Below, piece after piece: positions 22,957-32,570 of a stretch of DNA of 39,766 bases (position 1 is the first letter of the stretch; each line of letters starts with the position of its first letter). The position numbers were made by a program, and so were the translations under genes. This DNA comes from Luteitalea sp. (GTDB lineage Bacteria; Acidobacteriota; Vicinamibacteria; Vicinamibacterales; Vicinamibacteraceae): assembly GCA_009377495.1 (NCBI GenBank), contig WHTZ01000059.1, forward strand, positions 1 through 39,766. Direction: 5' to 3'. The notes beneath the pieces are model-generated. The model was not told the DNA's origin and searched no databases. It saw only the letters and a list, made by a program, of their open reading frames with translations.

Positions 22957-25746
22957 ATGAGGGGGTTTCTGAGAAAGCTGAGCTGGTTGACACAGCGACG
23001 TCGAAAGGAAGTCGAGCTTCGTGAAGAGCTGGAGTTCCATCTGGACGAGGAGACCGAGCAGGGCAAAGCGGCGGGCTTGACCGAGGAGCGGGCGCGATTC
23101 GTGGCCCGGCGCGACCTTGGAAACGTCACGTTGATTTCCGAGGACACGCGCGCGACCTGGGGATGGACCATGCTGGAACAGCTCGGTCAGGATCTGCGGT
23201 ATGCGGTGCGAATGATGGCGTCGAACCGAACGTTCACGGCGCTCGCACTGCTGGTGCTGACCCTCGGGATCGGGGCGAACACGGCAATTTACAGCTTCAT
23301 GGATTCCATCCTGCTGCGGTCGTTGCCCGTGCCCGATCCGGAGCGACTAGTAGTGCTGAAGTGGCGCACCGCACAACCCAGCTCCGCGGCGACAGCCAAG
23401 TCCAGGATGCAGAGCCTGAGCACCACGGGTAGTTATCTCGACCCCGAGCTCGGCCAGATCAGGAGCGTCTTCCCCTATCCCGCGTTTGAGCTGTTCCAAC
23501 AGGAGAGCGGGGCCTTCTCGAGCGTGTTTGCCTACCGAGGCGCGCAAGGTCTCAAGCTGACGGTTCGTGGACAGGCAACACTAGCCGACGGTGTCTACGC
23601 GTCGGGCGACTATTTCCGCGGCACCGGGGCCGCCGCGGCGGCGGGACGCCTACTGTCTGCCGAAGACGACCGCATCGGTGCGGCGGCCGTGGCCGTAGTC
23701 AGCGCGAGATTCGCACGACAGCGCTTTGGCGATACGCACAGTGCTGTGGGTCGATCGTTTCACATCAACGATGTCCCCTTTACCATCGTGGGCGTGACGC
23801 CGCCAGCATTCTTCGGCGTGAATCCGGAGTGGGCCCCGGATTTCTTCGTGCCACTGCACGCGAATGTGCTGATAGAGCCACGCGATCAAAAGGGACCTTC
23901 GGTGGTGGAAAAGTACTCTGCTGACGACTTTTACTGGCTGGATGTCATGGGGCGGCTCAGTCCGGGTGTAAGCCGTGAGCAAGCACAGGCGGCATTGGGC
24001 CCGCTGTTCCGCGAGTACGTCACGAGCACGACTGGCGAGATTCCAGAGCTGATGGTGATGGATGGTGCCGGAGGGCTCGACAGTCTGCGTCATCTCTATT
24101 CCCAACCGCTCTACGTGCTGATGACCATGGTGGGGCTGATTCTGGCGATCGCCTGCGCCAACATCGCGAATCTGCTCCTGGCGCGATCGGCCGCCCGAAG
24201 GCGCGAGATGGCGGTGCGGTTGAGCATTGGTGCGGGACGGCTTCGCGTGATCCGACAGTTGCTGACCGAGAGCGTGCTGTTGGCATCCATCGGCGGTGCG
24301 CTGGGCGTGCTGCTTGCTGTCGGGGGCATGCGGGTGCTAACCGCGCTGCTCGCGAGTGGCCGCGAGAATTTCACGCTGCGCGCGGAATTGAACTGGGCCG
24401 TGCTCGGCGTGACGGCGGCGTTGGTCATCGTGACCGGTCTGCTGTTCGGATTAGCCCCCGCACTCCAGGCGACGCGGGTGGACGTGATCCCGGCGCTCAA
24501 AGAGGTGCGGGCAGGGCAGGTCGGCGGACGAGTCCGGCGGCGGTGGCTGCCGGTGAGTCTGAGCCAGACGCTGGTGGTGGCGCAAATCGCACTCTCTCTG
24601 CTGTTGCTGGTGGGGGCGGGGCTGTTTGTCCGAACGCTGTCGACGCTCCACTCGACGGAGCTGGGGTTCAATCGTGAGAATCTGCTCCTCTTGCATGTCA
24701 ACGCGGAGCAAGCCGGGTATCGGGGCCCAAGCCTGGCTGTGTTCTATGCGGACCTGCAGCGGCGGTTCCGCGGCATTCCAGGTGTACGCGACGTGAGCCT
24801 CTCGGCGACCTCACAGGTGGGCGAGGGCAGCATGTATCTCGAAGTGACCGTGCCAGGACCCAGGACGCAAGGTGACGATCCCACCGCCACCGGTGCTGCG
24901 ATGCTTCCTGTCGGTCCCTCGTACTTCAGGACACTCCAGATTCCGATTGTGCTCGGTCGAGAGTTTGGCGAACGCGACGGACCGGGAACGCGAGGCGTCG
25001 TGGTGGTGAGCGAATCGTTCGCGAGAACACACTTTGGCAGCGAGAGCCCGTTGGGCCGGCGGATGAATGTTGGACCCATGAGCGACCTGGAGATTGTGGG
25101 TGTGGTCAAGGACGCGCACTACGGACCGCTGCGGGAGGGCCCCGCGCCGTGGGTGTCGCGGACGCCACCCATGGTCTATCTGCCCTACAACCAGGGGGAG
25201 GGGCTGAATCAGATGGTCTTCGCCCTGCGCACCGCGGGTGATCCGCACGGCCACGTCGGCGCCGCCCGCGAGGTTCTGCGTCAAGCTGACGCGGGCGTTC
25301 CCATGGGTCGGATCACGACGCAGGCTGCGCAGATCGACCAGACCATCAATCAAGAAATCGTCTTTGCACGGCTGTCGAGCGGGTTCGCGATGCTGGCGCT
25401 GGTTATCGCTTGCGTGGGCCTGTACGGCACGATGACCTATAGCGTGACGCGCCGCACAGGAGAAATTGGCATCCGGATGGCGCTGGGGGCACAGCGCGGC
25501 CGCGTGATGTGGCTGGTGCTACGCCAAGTGATCGTCCTGGGGCTCGCTGGGCTGGTGATTGGGTTGCCTGTGGCGCTGGCAGCGTCGAAGCTCGTCGAGT
25601 CGTTCCTCTTTGAGACAGAGCCCAACGATCCGCTTGCGATTACCGCGGCTGTGGGGATGCTACTGGCGGCGACAGCGGTGGCCGCCTATGTGCCCGCTCG
25701 GCGGGCGTCGAGAATCGATCCAATGGTGGCCCTGCGTCACGAGTAA
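22957..25746 (+). CDS. ADOP-type ABC transporter permease (second copy)
   Basis: 929 aa from ATG 22957 (GGGAGC just upstream); ATG 22936 and 22894 are in-frame alternatives without ribosome sites. N-terminal prefix helices (RRKEVELREELEFHLDEETE, LTEERARFVARRDLGN), then MacB-type periplasmic domain and FtsX units twice. Membrane segments include ALALLVLTLGIGANTAIYSF, LILAIACANIANLLLARSAA, LVVAQIALSLLLLVGAGLFV and CVGLYGTMTYSVTRRTGEIG. Tail: YVPARRASRIDPMVALRHE. Same class as the permease at 10233-12866 but clearly diverged, with a longer first periplasmic domain. No ATPase or PadR neighbour. Cargo unknown. Confidence 0.9.
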   Translation: MRGFLRKLSWLTQRRRKEVELREELEFHLDEETEQGKAAGLTEERARFVARRDLGNVTLISEDTRATWGWTMLEQLGQDLRYAVRMMASNRTFTALALLVLTLGIGANTAIYSFMDSILLRSLPVPDPERLVVLKWRTAQPSSAATAKSRMQSLSTTGSYLDPELGQIRSVFPYPAFELFQQESGAFSSVFAYRGAQGLKLTVRGQATLADGVYASGDYFRGTGAAAAAGRLLSAEDDRIGAAAVAVVSARFARQRFGDTHSAVGRSFHINDVPFTIVGVTPPAFFGVNPEWAPDFFVPLHANVLIEPRDQKGPSVVEKYSADDFYWLDVMGRLSPGVSREQAQAALGPLFREYVTSTTGEIPELMVMDGAGGLDSLRHLYSQPLYVLMTMVGLILAIACANIANLLLARSAARRREMAVRLSIGAGRLRVIRQLLTESVLLASIGGALGVLLAVGGMRVLTALLASGRENFTLRAELNWAVLGVTAALVIVTGLLFGLAPALQATRVDVIPALKEVRAGQVGGRVRRRWLPVSLSQTLVVAQIALSLLLLVGAGLFVRTLSTLHSTELGFNRENLLLLHVNAEQAGYRGPSLAVFYADLQRRFRGIPGVRDVSLSATSQVGEGSMYLEVTVPGPRTQGDDPTATGAAMLPVGPSYFRTLQIPIVLGREFGERDGPGTRGVVVVSESFARTHFGSESPLGRRMNVGPMSDLEIVGVVKDAHYGPLREGPAPWVSRTPPMVYLPYNQGEGLNQMVFALRTAGDPHGHVGAAREVLRQADAGVPMGRITTQAAQIDQTINQEIVFARLSSGFAMLALVIACVGLYGTMTYSVTRRTGEIGIRMALGAQRGRVMWLVLRQVIVLGLAGLVIGLPVALAASKLVESFLFETEPNDPLAITAAVGMLLAATAVAAYVPARRASRIDPMVALRHE

Positions 25747-25773
25747 CATGCGGCATGCGGTCTGCGGTACCTA

Positions 25774-26982
25774 TTACCGCGCCTCACGCATGTCCCACTC
25801 GTCGCTGGTCTCGCTATCCGGCATGCGCGCGACCCGCGGATGCTCCACCAGGTGCATGTCCGTTGCCACGGCTGGCGCGGCGAGGCGGACCGAAAACCAC
25901 AGTGCGAGGACGAGCACCATCAGCGCCGTGAGCCCCAGGACCAACAACAGGTAGAAGCCGAGCGACTGTATCGGCGCCAGCAGCTCCTCGGCCGGTTGCG
26001 ATACGGCCACAACCCACGCCAAGTTGGCGTAGCTGCGCGGAAGCTGGCTCGGCGCAACGCCAATCACCTGGCGGACTCCGTCCGGCGACGTGGCATCGAA
26101 GTGCGCAGCCGTTGTCGTGGGATCTGCTTCGATGCGGGCAAGCTGCTCCCGCATATCCCGGGCGGCGAAGAAGCGCGACTCCGGCGTGAACGTCGCGCGG
26201 GTGAAGATGATCGATCCATCCGCGCGCAGCAGCATCGCCTGGCCGTCGTGGCCCGGTTGCGCGCCGCCTACCAGCGCGAGCAGCTCGCGGGCGTCGATCA
26301 CTGCCTTGAGCACACCCGCCAGATTGTCGCTACTCGGCGCGGCCACCGGAACCGCGATCTCGAGTGCCTGCGAGCGCGCGCTGGCATCCCATCGCACATC
26401 GAGCACCCGGGCGCGCCCGCGCAGCCCATCATCGACGGTGACGTCCCACCAGCTTTCGTCCGACTGATCGAAATCGGACGTGCGGTTGGAGGCAGCCGCC
26501 AGGCGGCCGGCGCGATCGGTCAGCAGGAGCTCACGATAGAGCTGATCGGTTGACGTGATATCGGCAAGAAAGCGCGACGCTGGCGTCGCCAACCGGCTGG
26601 CCAGCGCCGCCGGTAGCTCACCCTGCTGCTGCCATTGCTCGTCGAGTTTGCGCGTCGCCTCGGCGGACGCCTCGACGGCGGATGCCGCGGCGGCCGCCTG
26701 GCGCAGCACCGGCGTGCGTGCCAGCAGCGTGACGTCGAGAAGCTTCCGGTACACGTGCGCGTCGAGGGATGATGCCGCGTGCTCGGCGAGGCGTCCGAGG
26801 TGAGCGCCATAGGAATCGCGCAGCCTGGATTGGGCAAGTGCGAGCACCACCAGGACACCCGCGGCGAGAACCGGCAGGCCGACGATGAGGAACACCGTCA
26901 ACACGTGCCGGTTGAGGCGAGGGAGACGCACGGTCACGACGACCTCCCGCGAAAGAGCTTTGAGCTTGGCTGCTTGCAGCAT
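25774..26982 (-). CDS. Cache-domain membrane sensor protein without output domain
   Basis: 402 aa from ATG 26980-26982 with GAGG a few bases upstream; the frame is open to 27075 but the added residues come from a GTCCCGTGTAG repeat. Two membrane spans: about 28-50 (VFLIVGLPVLAAGVLVVLAL) and 341-365 (FYLLLVLGLTALMVLVLALW). The 290 residues between them resemble a double Cache ligand-binding domain, with LTDRAGRLAAASNR, DESWWDVTVDDG and MLLRADGSIIFTR typical of it. Normally a HAMP, kinase, cyclase or chemotaxis domain follows; here only 37 residues remain after the second span. It may pair with a separate protein or be a truncated receptor. Converges on the ADOP permease gene. Confidence 0.72.
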   Translation of the reverse strand: MLQAAKLKALSREVVVTVRLPRLNRHVLTVFLIVGLPVLAAGVLVVLALAQSRLRDSYGAHLGRLAEHAASSLDAHVYRKLLDVTLLARTPVLRQAAAAASAVEASAEATRKLDEQWQQQGELPAALASRLATPASRFLADITSTDQLYRELLLTDRAGRLAAASNRTSDFDQSDESWWDVTVDDGLRGRARVLDVRWDASARSQALEIAVPVAAPSSDNLAGVLKAVIDARELLALVGGAQPGHDGQAMLLRADGSIIFTRATFTPESRFFAARDMREQLARIEADPTTTAAHFDATSPDGVRQVIGVAPSQLPRSYANLAWVVAVSQPAEELLAPIQSLGFYLLLVLGLTALMVLVLALWFSVRLAAPAVATDMHLVEHPRVARMPDSETSDEWDMREAR

Positions 26983-27013
26983 GCGCCTCAACCGGCGCCG
27001 TGTCAAGAGCAGC

Positions 27014-27051
27014 GTCCCGTGTAGCAGCGTCCCGTGTAGTGTCCCGTGTAG
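27014..27051. repeat. Three direct copies of GTCCCGTGTAG
   Basis: Exact 11-mers at 27014-27024, 27029-27039 and 27041-27051. They lie between the small CxxC protein and the Cache protein and produce the THGTLxGTL-like shadow in front of the Cache gene. Confidence 0.6.
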
Positions 27052-27078
27052 AGTCGCGCGACAAGAGTCACGCACGTC

Positions 27079-27282
27079 CTAGCCGCGGCCGGACAACGCG
27101 TTAGGATGGTCCTTGCCCATCCAACCGGGCTCGTCGTAGACCCGCTCCAGTTCCACGATGTTGTTCACCTGTCGATATTCACAGTGTGGGCAGTCAGTTA
27201 GCTGATGGCGCCGCCCCATGAGGAAGCCAGCCACCAGTCCGACGAGCCCGCCAAGGCCGGCGACGAGAATAGCGAGCATCAT
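27079..27282 (-). CDS. Small membrane protein with CxxC motif
   Basis: 67 aa (ATGATG, so 66 if the second ATG is used). One N-terminal membrane span (LAILVAGLGGLVGLVAGFLM) followed by a basic turn (GRRHQ) and DCPHCEYR, a CxxC pair that could bind zinc or a metal, then a polar tail with GWMGKDHPNAL. A weak ribosome site (CAGGT) precedes it. No family recognised. It is the gene before the Cache protein in the same direction, 96 bases apart, and could be its partner. Confidence 0.55.
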   Translation of the reverse strand: MMLAILVAGLGGLVGLVAGFLMGRRHQLTDCPHCEYRQVNNIVELERVYDEPGWMGKDHPNALSGRG

Positions 27283-27589
27283 TGCCGGACCTGCTTACAG
27301 ACAGCTGCTGCTCGGTGGCTTGGGATCGTGCCCGCAGAGGTAGCTACGGATGCTGGTGCTTTCTGACGGCTCGAGTCAGACGCTGTGCTCCTGTTGGTGG
27401 TGGAGTAGGTGCCAAATTTGATCATGGCGTCTGCAGGCTTGCCCCATAACGACGACGACTACGTGTCCCGCGCGGCGGAGCCTCCCAGAACCAGGGCGCG
27501 GCTCCCCAATTACCTGATCTATAGATTACAACGAAATGGCTGAGGTAATCGAACAAAGGAAGGCGATCGCCAAAGTCGATCGCCAGCCG
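27283..27589. other. Gene-free stretch
   Basis: About 300 bases between the small membrane protein and the aminotransferase relic. No coding sequence with believable composition is seen on either strand. The only structure is the hairpin at 27562-27584. Confidence 0.6.
27562..27584 (-). terminator. Hairpin behind the aminotransferase remnant
   Basis: GGCGATCG (27562-27569), seven-base loop, CGATCGCC (27577-27584), six bases after the stop of the remnant in minus-strand direction. A T-rich stretch (TTCCTTTGTT) follows on that strand, as in an intrinsic terminator of the original gene. Confidence 0.45.
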
Positions 27590-27883
27590 CTAGTCGGAGG
27601 GCGTACTCACCTTTTCGGACTCCACCTCGCCGATGGCGCGTTCCAAGATGTTGAGCGCGCGGGACATCTCGGCCTCCGTGATGGTCAGGGCAGGGGTGAG
27701 GGTCAGGATGCGGCCCATGGTCACCTTGAAGCTCAGGCCGAGCTCCAGGGCACGGTACATGACCTTCTCGGCTTCGGCCGTCAGCTCGACGCCGAGGAAG
27801 AGCCCTAGCCCGCGCACATCGGCAATGAGCGGATGACGCGCCTGCATCTCCTTGAGCCGGGCTCGAGTTTTCCTCGCCGCGCG
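27590..27883 (-). pseudogene. C-terminal remnant of a class III aminotransferase
   Basis: The frame between TGA 27884-27886 and the natural stop at 27590 encodes about 97 residues. RLKEMQARHPLIADVRGLGL with FLGVEL is the small-domain motif of fold-type I class III (ornithine/4-aminobutyrate-type) aminotransferases. MGRILTLTPALTITEAEMSR then ALNILERAI is the C-terminal end. The PLP lysine domain (about 300 residues) is absent, and no trace of it was found between 27884 and 28066. It is a leftover of deletion or rearrangement, not a working enzyme. Confidence 0.72.
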
Positions 27884-27985
27884 TCACCTTCCACCATGAC
27901 TCGCGAGCGCTTCTGGTGGTCGACTCGCGGGACGCTCGTCCGCCGGAAAACCAACCGATTCGAACAACATTAGGGCGTGAATGTG

Positions 27986-28016
27986 TTGACAGTTGTCGCT
28001 TTGCGTGTGACTCTAT
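27986..28016 (+). promoter_or_regulatory. Possible promoter of the lipoprotein sulfatase gene
   Basis: A perfect -35 box TTGACA (27986-27991). The -10 side is poor: CTCTAT (28011-28016) at a long 19-base spacing. It lies 51 to 81 bases ahead of the start codon. Confidence 0.3.
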
Positions 28017-28066
28017 CGGAAAGACAAATAACTCCTAAGTGTTAGTGATTGAAGTGCTTGGATGGT

Positions 28067-29737
28067 ATGTCTCATCTTCGCCTGCTGGTTGTGCTCCTCG
28101 CCCTCACGAAGTCCGGTTTCGTCCGTCTCGTTTCGGTCATCCTGCTGCTGACAGCCATCAGCGGCTGTCACGCGCAGATGCGAGAGAAAGAACGCCCCGA
28201 GACGCGGCCCAATATCGTCCTGATTATGGCGGACGACATGGGGTACTCCGACATCGGTTCGTATGGCGGCGAGGTCGACACGCCGAACCTCGATCGTCTT
28301 GCCGCAGAGGGAATCCGGTTCAGCCAGTTCTACAATGCTGCTCGGTGTACTCCCACCAGGGCATCGCTCCTGACGGGCCTCTATCCGCATCAGGCGGGTC
28401 TGGGCCATATGCCGGACGGGTATGCCACCCTGGTGCGGAAGACGTTCAACAGCCAGAGTTACACGGACCATCTGGCGTACGACACGCCCACGATCGCCGA
28501 AATGCTTCGCAACGGGGGCTACCGAACCTTCATGGTCGGCAAATGGCACCTCGGATACGATCGTCCGCAATGGCCCGTCGACCGCGGTTTCGACCGATCG
28601 TTCGCGCTCATCGCCGGAGCGATGAATTACTACGGATATGGCCTTCAGCTTTCCGGAAAAGTGCAAGACCCGCCCATGGCCGTGGACGACCACGTCTACT
28701 CGCCTCCGCGCGACGGCTTCTTCAGCACGGATGCCTTCTCCAATCACGCGGCAGCATTCATTCGCGAGCATGAGGGTGCCGAGCCCTTCTTCCTGTACCT
28801 CGCCTACAACGCGCCGCACTGGCCACTCCACGCTCCGGCTGAAGACGTTGCAAAGTATCGTGGACGGTATATGAAAGGGTGGGATCAGATCCGCCGCGAG
28901 CGCTACCGTCGGCTCGTGGATCTGGGATTGATCTCCCGGAAATGGGATCTGGCACCGCGCCCAGACCGCGTACCGCCGTGGGCGTCCGTCACAGAACAGG
29001 AGGAGGAGCAGTGGGACCTCGAGATGTCGATCTATGCGGCGATGATCGAACGCATGGACGCTGGCATTGGTCGGGTGCTCGGGGCGCTTCGGAAACGGGG
29101 GCTCGAGGAGCACACGCTGGTCATCTTCCTCTCGGATAACGGCGGCGCGGCGGAGGATCCGAACCGGAGCCGCGAGGGTGCGCTCCTCGGTGGGCCGGAT
29201 TCCTACGAGGGCTACGACATCCGTGGAGCGCATCTGAGTAGCTCGCCGTTCCGTCTGACGAAGAAGTACGTTCACGAAGGCGGCATTGCTACGCCTCTCA
29301 TCGTGCGCTGGCCCGCGCGCATCCAGCACGGCGGTGAGATTCGTCACGAGCCTTCACACATCATCGATCTGGTCCCGACGCTCCTCGATGTGGCGGAGGT
29401 AACCCCGCAGGATAGTGTGCAGAGCCGAGCCACGACTCCGTTGGAAGGCGCCAGCTTGACCCCCGTCTTCGCGTCGAAGCCGTTGCCAGCGCGTACGATC
29501 TATTGGGAGCACGAGGGCAATCGGGCGGTTCGGCAGGGGCGATGGAAGCTCGTGTCAAAGCACCCGGGCGATTGGGAGCTTTACGACATGCAGAAGGACC
29601 GGACCGAATTGTACGACCTTTCGCACGAGAGACCGGAGAAGGCCCAGGAATTGGTCGGGCTCTACGACAGGTGGGCAGCGCGGGTAGGCGCACAGCCATG
29701 GGAGCGCATTGACCGGGCGCGGGAGCAGAGAAGGTGA
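28067..29737 (+). CDS. Lipoprotein sulfatase (arylsulfatase family)
   Basis: 556 aa from ATG 28067. N-terminal basic/hydrophobic segment ends in the lipobox ISGC (C34), so the protein is probably lipid-anchored. Alkaline-phosphatase fold: metal site IVLIMADDMGYSDIG (D56, D57) and the sulfatase signature RCTPTRASLLTG, where C94 is the residue turned into formylglycine; later GKWHLG, YNAPHWP, FLSDNGGAAEDPN. Sequence CTPTR fits the CxPxR maturation motif. It removes sulfate esters from sugars or aryl compounds. It converges with the GH2-sulfatase-TonB receptor operon (gap 31 bases), forming one functional block. No formylglycine-generating enzyme is in the window. Confidence 0.9.
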   Translation: MSHLRLLVVLLALTKSGFVRLVSVILLLTAISGCHAQMREKERPETRPNIVLIMADDMGYSDIGSYGGEVDTPNLDRLAAEGIRFSQFYNAARCTPTRASLLTGLYPHQAGLGHMPDGYATLVRKTFNSQSYTDHLAYDTPTIAEMLRNGGYRTFMVGKWHLGYDRPQWPVDRGFDRSFALIAGAMNYYGYGLQLSGKVQDPPMAVDDHVYSPPRDGFFSTDAFSNHAAAFIREHEGAEPFFLYLAYNAPHWPLHAPAEDVAKYRGRYMKGWDQIRRERYRRLVDLGLISRKWDLAPRPDRVPPWASVTEQEEEQWDLEMSIYAAMIERMDAGIGRVLGALRKRGLEEHTLVIFLSDNGGAAEDPNRSREGALLGGPDSYEGYDIRGAHLSSSPFRLTKKYVHEGGIATPLIVRWPARIQHGGEIRHEPSHIIDLVPTLLDVAEVTPQDSVQSRATTPLEGASLTPVFASKPLPARTIYWEHEGNRAVRQGRWKLVSKHPGDWELYDMQKDRTELYDLSHERPEKAQELVGLYDRWAARVGAQPWERIDRAREQRR

Positions 29738-29768
29738 GATGTTCATCTTCATCGATGACACTTGTCGA

Positions 29769-32570
29769 CTACTTTAGGACGAAGGTGATCGTTGGATCGA
29801 GCGGGTAGCGGCCGAAGCGTTTGCCGTAAACGGCGACGCCGCCGGGAATGGCCTCGTCCACCTCGAGCCGGATGACGATTTCCTTCTCTGTAGCCGCCCG
29901 CTGAAGGATCGAAGCCGGAAGACTCATCGCCGTCAAATACCCATACGAACCGGCTTCTCTCAGATAGCCGTCGCGCTTCTGAGAAAACCACGACAAGATG
30001 CCGCGGTGATCGGCCGGATCATCGGGGAGATAGTGAGTGCCGATGACCTCGCCGTTCACGCGGACTCGGACCACGCTGGGAAAGCGCACCTCGTCGGTCA
30101 TCGGATAGGCATTACGATTCAGGCTCGGATCGTGTGTTCCCTTTCCCAGCATGAAGTTCCCTTCGATCCCTTCTTCCGCGTCCCGGTCCTTGCTGAACAG
30201 CTGCTTCGCGGAAAGCTCCGCCAGAAAGCTTGCCTGCGCGACGTCCTGGACCTTGACACCTTCGGGCCAGGGTAGCCGGTACTCGAAATATCCGGTGCCA
30301 GCACCATTCATCTTGAGCCCGTCCAGGACTGGCCAGGACTTCAGCGACCATGCGGCTCGCGCGAAGGAGTCCGGCGCAAAACGGAGGAGCCGAAGCCGTT
30401 TGCCGTCCCGCTTCTGAATCTGGGCGACGTCGGAGGTTTCGCCTTCCACAAGAAACGTCGTGAAGTTCCGATGAACGACCTGTCCGGACGCGTCCTCGAG
30501 CGACAATGCCACCAACACGAGCGAGGATTCCTGCGGCATTCGGACCCGCAGTGGCGAGATCGCCTCGGAGCGCCACGGCCGGAAATCGATTGACCGACTG
30601 GAGCCACCGTAGTCTTTCTTCTGGCCGAGATCATTCCATCCGTAGATCTGCGTACGCAGGGTCAGCGTGTCTCCGTCTCCGGTCATGAAGGAGAGCCACA
30701 GCGGAATCTCGACCTCCTCGCCCGGCGCAGCCGTGCGGCACAACTCACCGCCTGGAGCCACGTAGAGCGGAGCGTGCAGATCCGCCAGCGACATTCCCTC
30801 GACGAGCTCCGCCAGCCCGGTGAGCTTCTCGGAACGATCGAATCGGTAGTAGCCGTTCCACTCGTTGATCACGTCGTGAAATTCCGTGTAGAGCCAACCG
30901 GCGACCTTGGGGTGGCGGCGGAACTCGTTCACCATGATGTGGTAGTCCCAGCTCCAGTCCACATCCCCTGTGCTCCCCTCGTAACCCCACACATTGCCGA
31001 ACTCGCTGTTCAGCAGCGGCGCTCGATCCTGCTTCTTGTCTTCGACGAAGTTCCAGTCCGACCCCTCGAACGTCTTGTCGCTGATGTCGTCTAGATGCTC
31101 CTTCCAGCCGTAACCCGAAAGATACTTGTGCCAGGTGTTGAGATCCGTGACGACGTGATCTTCCTGATTGGGCGAGTTATCTTCGACGAGCCGGCTCGAG
31201 TCCAAGGATTTGGCCAGTCTGTACATGGACGCCACCCACTCCTGGGTGTCTTTGCGATATTCCTTGTCGTGTCTCAGTCCCCAGGTCTCGTTGAAGATGA
31301 CCCAGGAGAAGATGCTCGGATGGTTGTAGTCGCGCTGAATCATGCCGCGCAACGCGTGCTCGGTCTCCTGCCGCATCTCCGGCGTCGGCTCGCCCCAACT
31401 GTTCGGAACATCTGCCATCACTAGCAGGCCCAGCCGATCGGCCCAGTAGAGCTTTCGCGGGATACCGATCTTCACGTGAATCCGGATGCCGTTCAGCCCC
31501 AGGCGCTTCGCCCGGAGGATCTCATCTCTCATGAACTGGTCCGACGGAAAGGTGTAGTAGCCGTCCGGGTGATAGGCCTGGTCGAGTGCGAGCTGAAGAT
31601 AGACGGGCTCGCCGTTGAGCATTACGTACGGATGCCCCGAGCCGGGAAGATCAACCACGCCGACCTCGCGCATGCCGAAGTAGGTCTCCACGCGATCTTC
31701 TGCCTGACCGTCTGCCGAGAGGCTGGCTTCTACTTCATAGAGGAAGGGATCGTCGAGAGACCAGAGACGTGGACTCGAAAGCTTCACCTCAAAACTGGTG
31801 TTCTCGCTGCCGGCGGGAATCGTCTGCTGAACCGGGGCCGGCGACCGATCGCCGTTCGTGAAGCGAAGGTCGAGCGTCAATGGCCGAGAAGCGGGCTCCA
31901 GCAGCGCCACTCGCACGCTCACGCGCTCGCGGCGGATGTCAGGCGTAAAGTAAAGGGCTTTGATCGGAACGCTTCCGCGGGCTTCCAGATACGTCGTCTG
32001 CCAGATTCCCCTGGCCGGGCCGTATCCCTGTTTGCCTTCCAGCTTGAAAGGCCGAGGCGCATCATCGACGCGGATGACCAGCCGCTGCTCCCGGCCGGGC
32101 CGAACGTGCGGGCTGAGCTCGAGCTCGAACGGCGTGTAGCCGCCCTCGTGGGTGCCCAACCGATGGCCATCCAGCCAGGCCGTGGTGTGCCAATCAGAGG
32201 CGCCGATGACGAGAAATACGCGCTTACCGTCCCAATCTTCCGGCACGCGAATCGAACGAGCGTACCATCCGGTGTCGGCCTGATCTTCGATCTCGGAGAG
32301 CGGCGATCCCCATGAGAACGGCACGCGGATCTTCTCTGGAAAGTCTTCGCCGCCCGCGAACCAGCGTTTCTTCTCTCCGGCATCCTCAGCGTCGAACCGA
32401 AAGTCCCAGGCTCCGTTGAGATTGATCCACTCCTGTCGCTGGAAGTCAGGCCGCGGATGTTCCGCCAGCGGAACAGCTTCCTGTTCGCCTCTTGCTCCGA
32501 CGCCCAGCATCAGAAGCGAGACGAGCACGATGACAACGCGTGAAGCGCAACGTGCAGCCACTCCGGTCAC
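29769..32570 (-). CDS. Glycoside hydrolase family 2 enzyme, secreted
   Basis: 933 aa, GTG start 32568-32570 overlapping the sulfatase stop as GTGA; GTG at 32559-32561 fits the GAGG site better. Signal peptide core SRVVIVLVSLLMLGVGARG. Layout: sugar-binding jelly roll (WINLNGAWDFRFDAED, DTGWYARSIRVPEDW), Ig-like domain, then a TIM barrel with GLNGIRIHVK, DYNHPSIFSWVIFNETWG (acid/base E428) and LLNSEFGNVWGYEG (candidate nucleophile E523), and a C-terminal beta region. GH2 contains beta-galactosidases, glucuronidases and mannosidases; the exact specificity is not readable. Together with the sulfatases it probably trims a sulfated glycan. Confidence 0.87.
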   Translation of the reverse strand: MTGVAARCASRVVIVLVSLLMLGVGARGEQEAVPLAEHPRPDFQRQEWINLNGAWDFRFDAEDAGEKKRWFAGGEDFPEKIRVPFSWGSPLSEIEDQADTGWYARSIRVPEDWDGKRVFLVIGASDWHTTAWLDGHRLGTHEGGYTPFELELSPHVRPGREQRLVIRVDDAPRPFKLEGKQGYGPARGIWQTTYLEARGSVPIKALYFTPDIRRERVSVRVALLEPASRPLTLDLRFTNGDRSPAPVQQTIPAGSENTSFEVKLSSPRLWSLDDPFLYEVEASLSADGQAEDRVETYFGMREVGVVDLPGSGHPYVMLNGEPVYLQLALDQAYHPDGYYTFPSDQFMRDEILRAKRLGLNGIRIHVKIGIPRKLYWADRLGLLVMADVPNSWGEPTPEMRQETEHALRGMIQRDYNHPSIFSWVIFNETWGLRHDKEYRKDTQEWVASMYRLAKSLDSSRLVEDNSPNQEDHVVTDLNTWHKYLSGYGWKEHLDDISDKTFEGSDWNFVEDKKQDRAPLLNSEFGNVWGYEGSTGDVDWSWDYHIMVNEFRRHPKVAGWLYTEFHDVINEWNGYYRFDRSEKLTGLAELVEGMSLADLHAPLYVAPGGELCRTAAPGEEVEIPLWLSFMTGDGDTLTLRTQIYGWNDLGQKKDYGGSSRSIDFRPWRSEAISPLRVRMPQESSLVLVALSLEDASGQVVHRNFTTFLVEGETSDVAQIQKRDGKRLRLLRFAPDSFARAAWSLKSWPVLDGLKMNGAGTGYFEYRLPWPEGVKVQDVAQASFLAELSAKQLFSKDRDAEEGIEGNFMLGKGTHDPSLNRNAYPMTDEVRFPSVVRVRVNGEVIGTHYLPDDPADHRGILSWFSQKRDGYLREAGSYGYLTAMSLPASILQRAATEKEIVIRLEVDEAIPGGVAVYGKRFGRYPLDPTITFVLK

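Noticed and set aside
27014..27051. CRISPR-like array
   Set aside because: Only three 11-base units with spacers of 4 and 1 bases; far too short for repeats and spacers.
28013..29347. 444-codon minus-strand open frame
   Set aside because: Fully antisense to the lipoprotein sulfatase, which has signature and metal-site motifs; no domain recognisable on the minus strand.
31476..32315. 279-codon plus-strand open frame
   Set aside because: Shadow of the GH2 gene.
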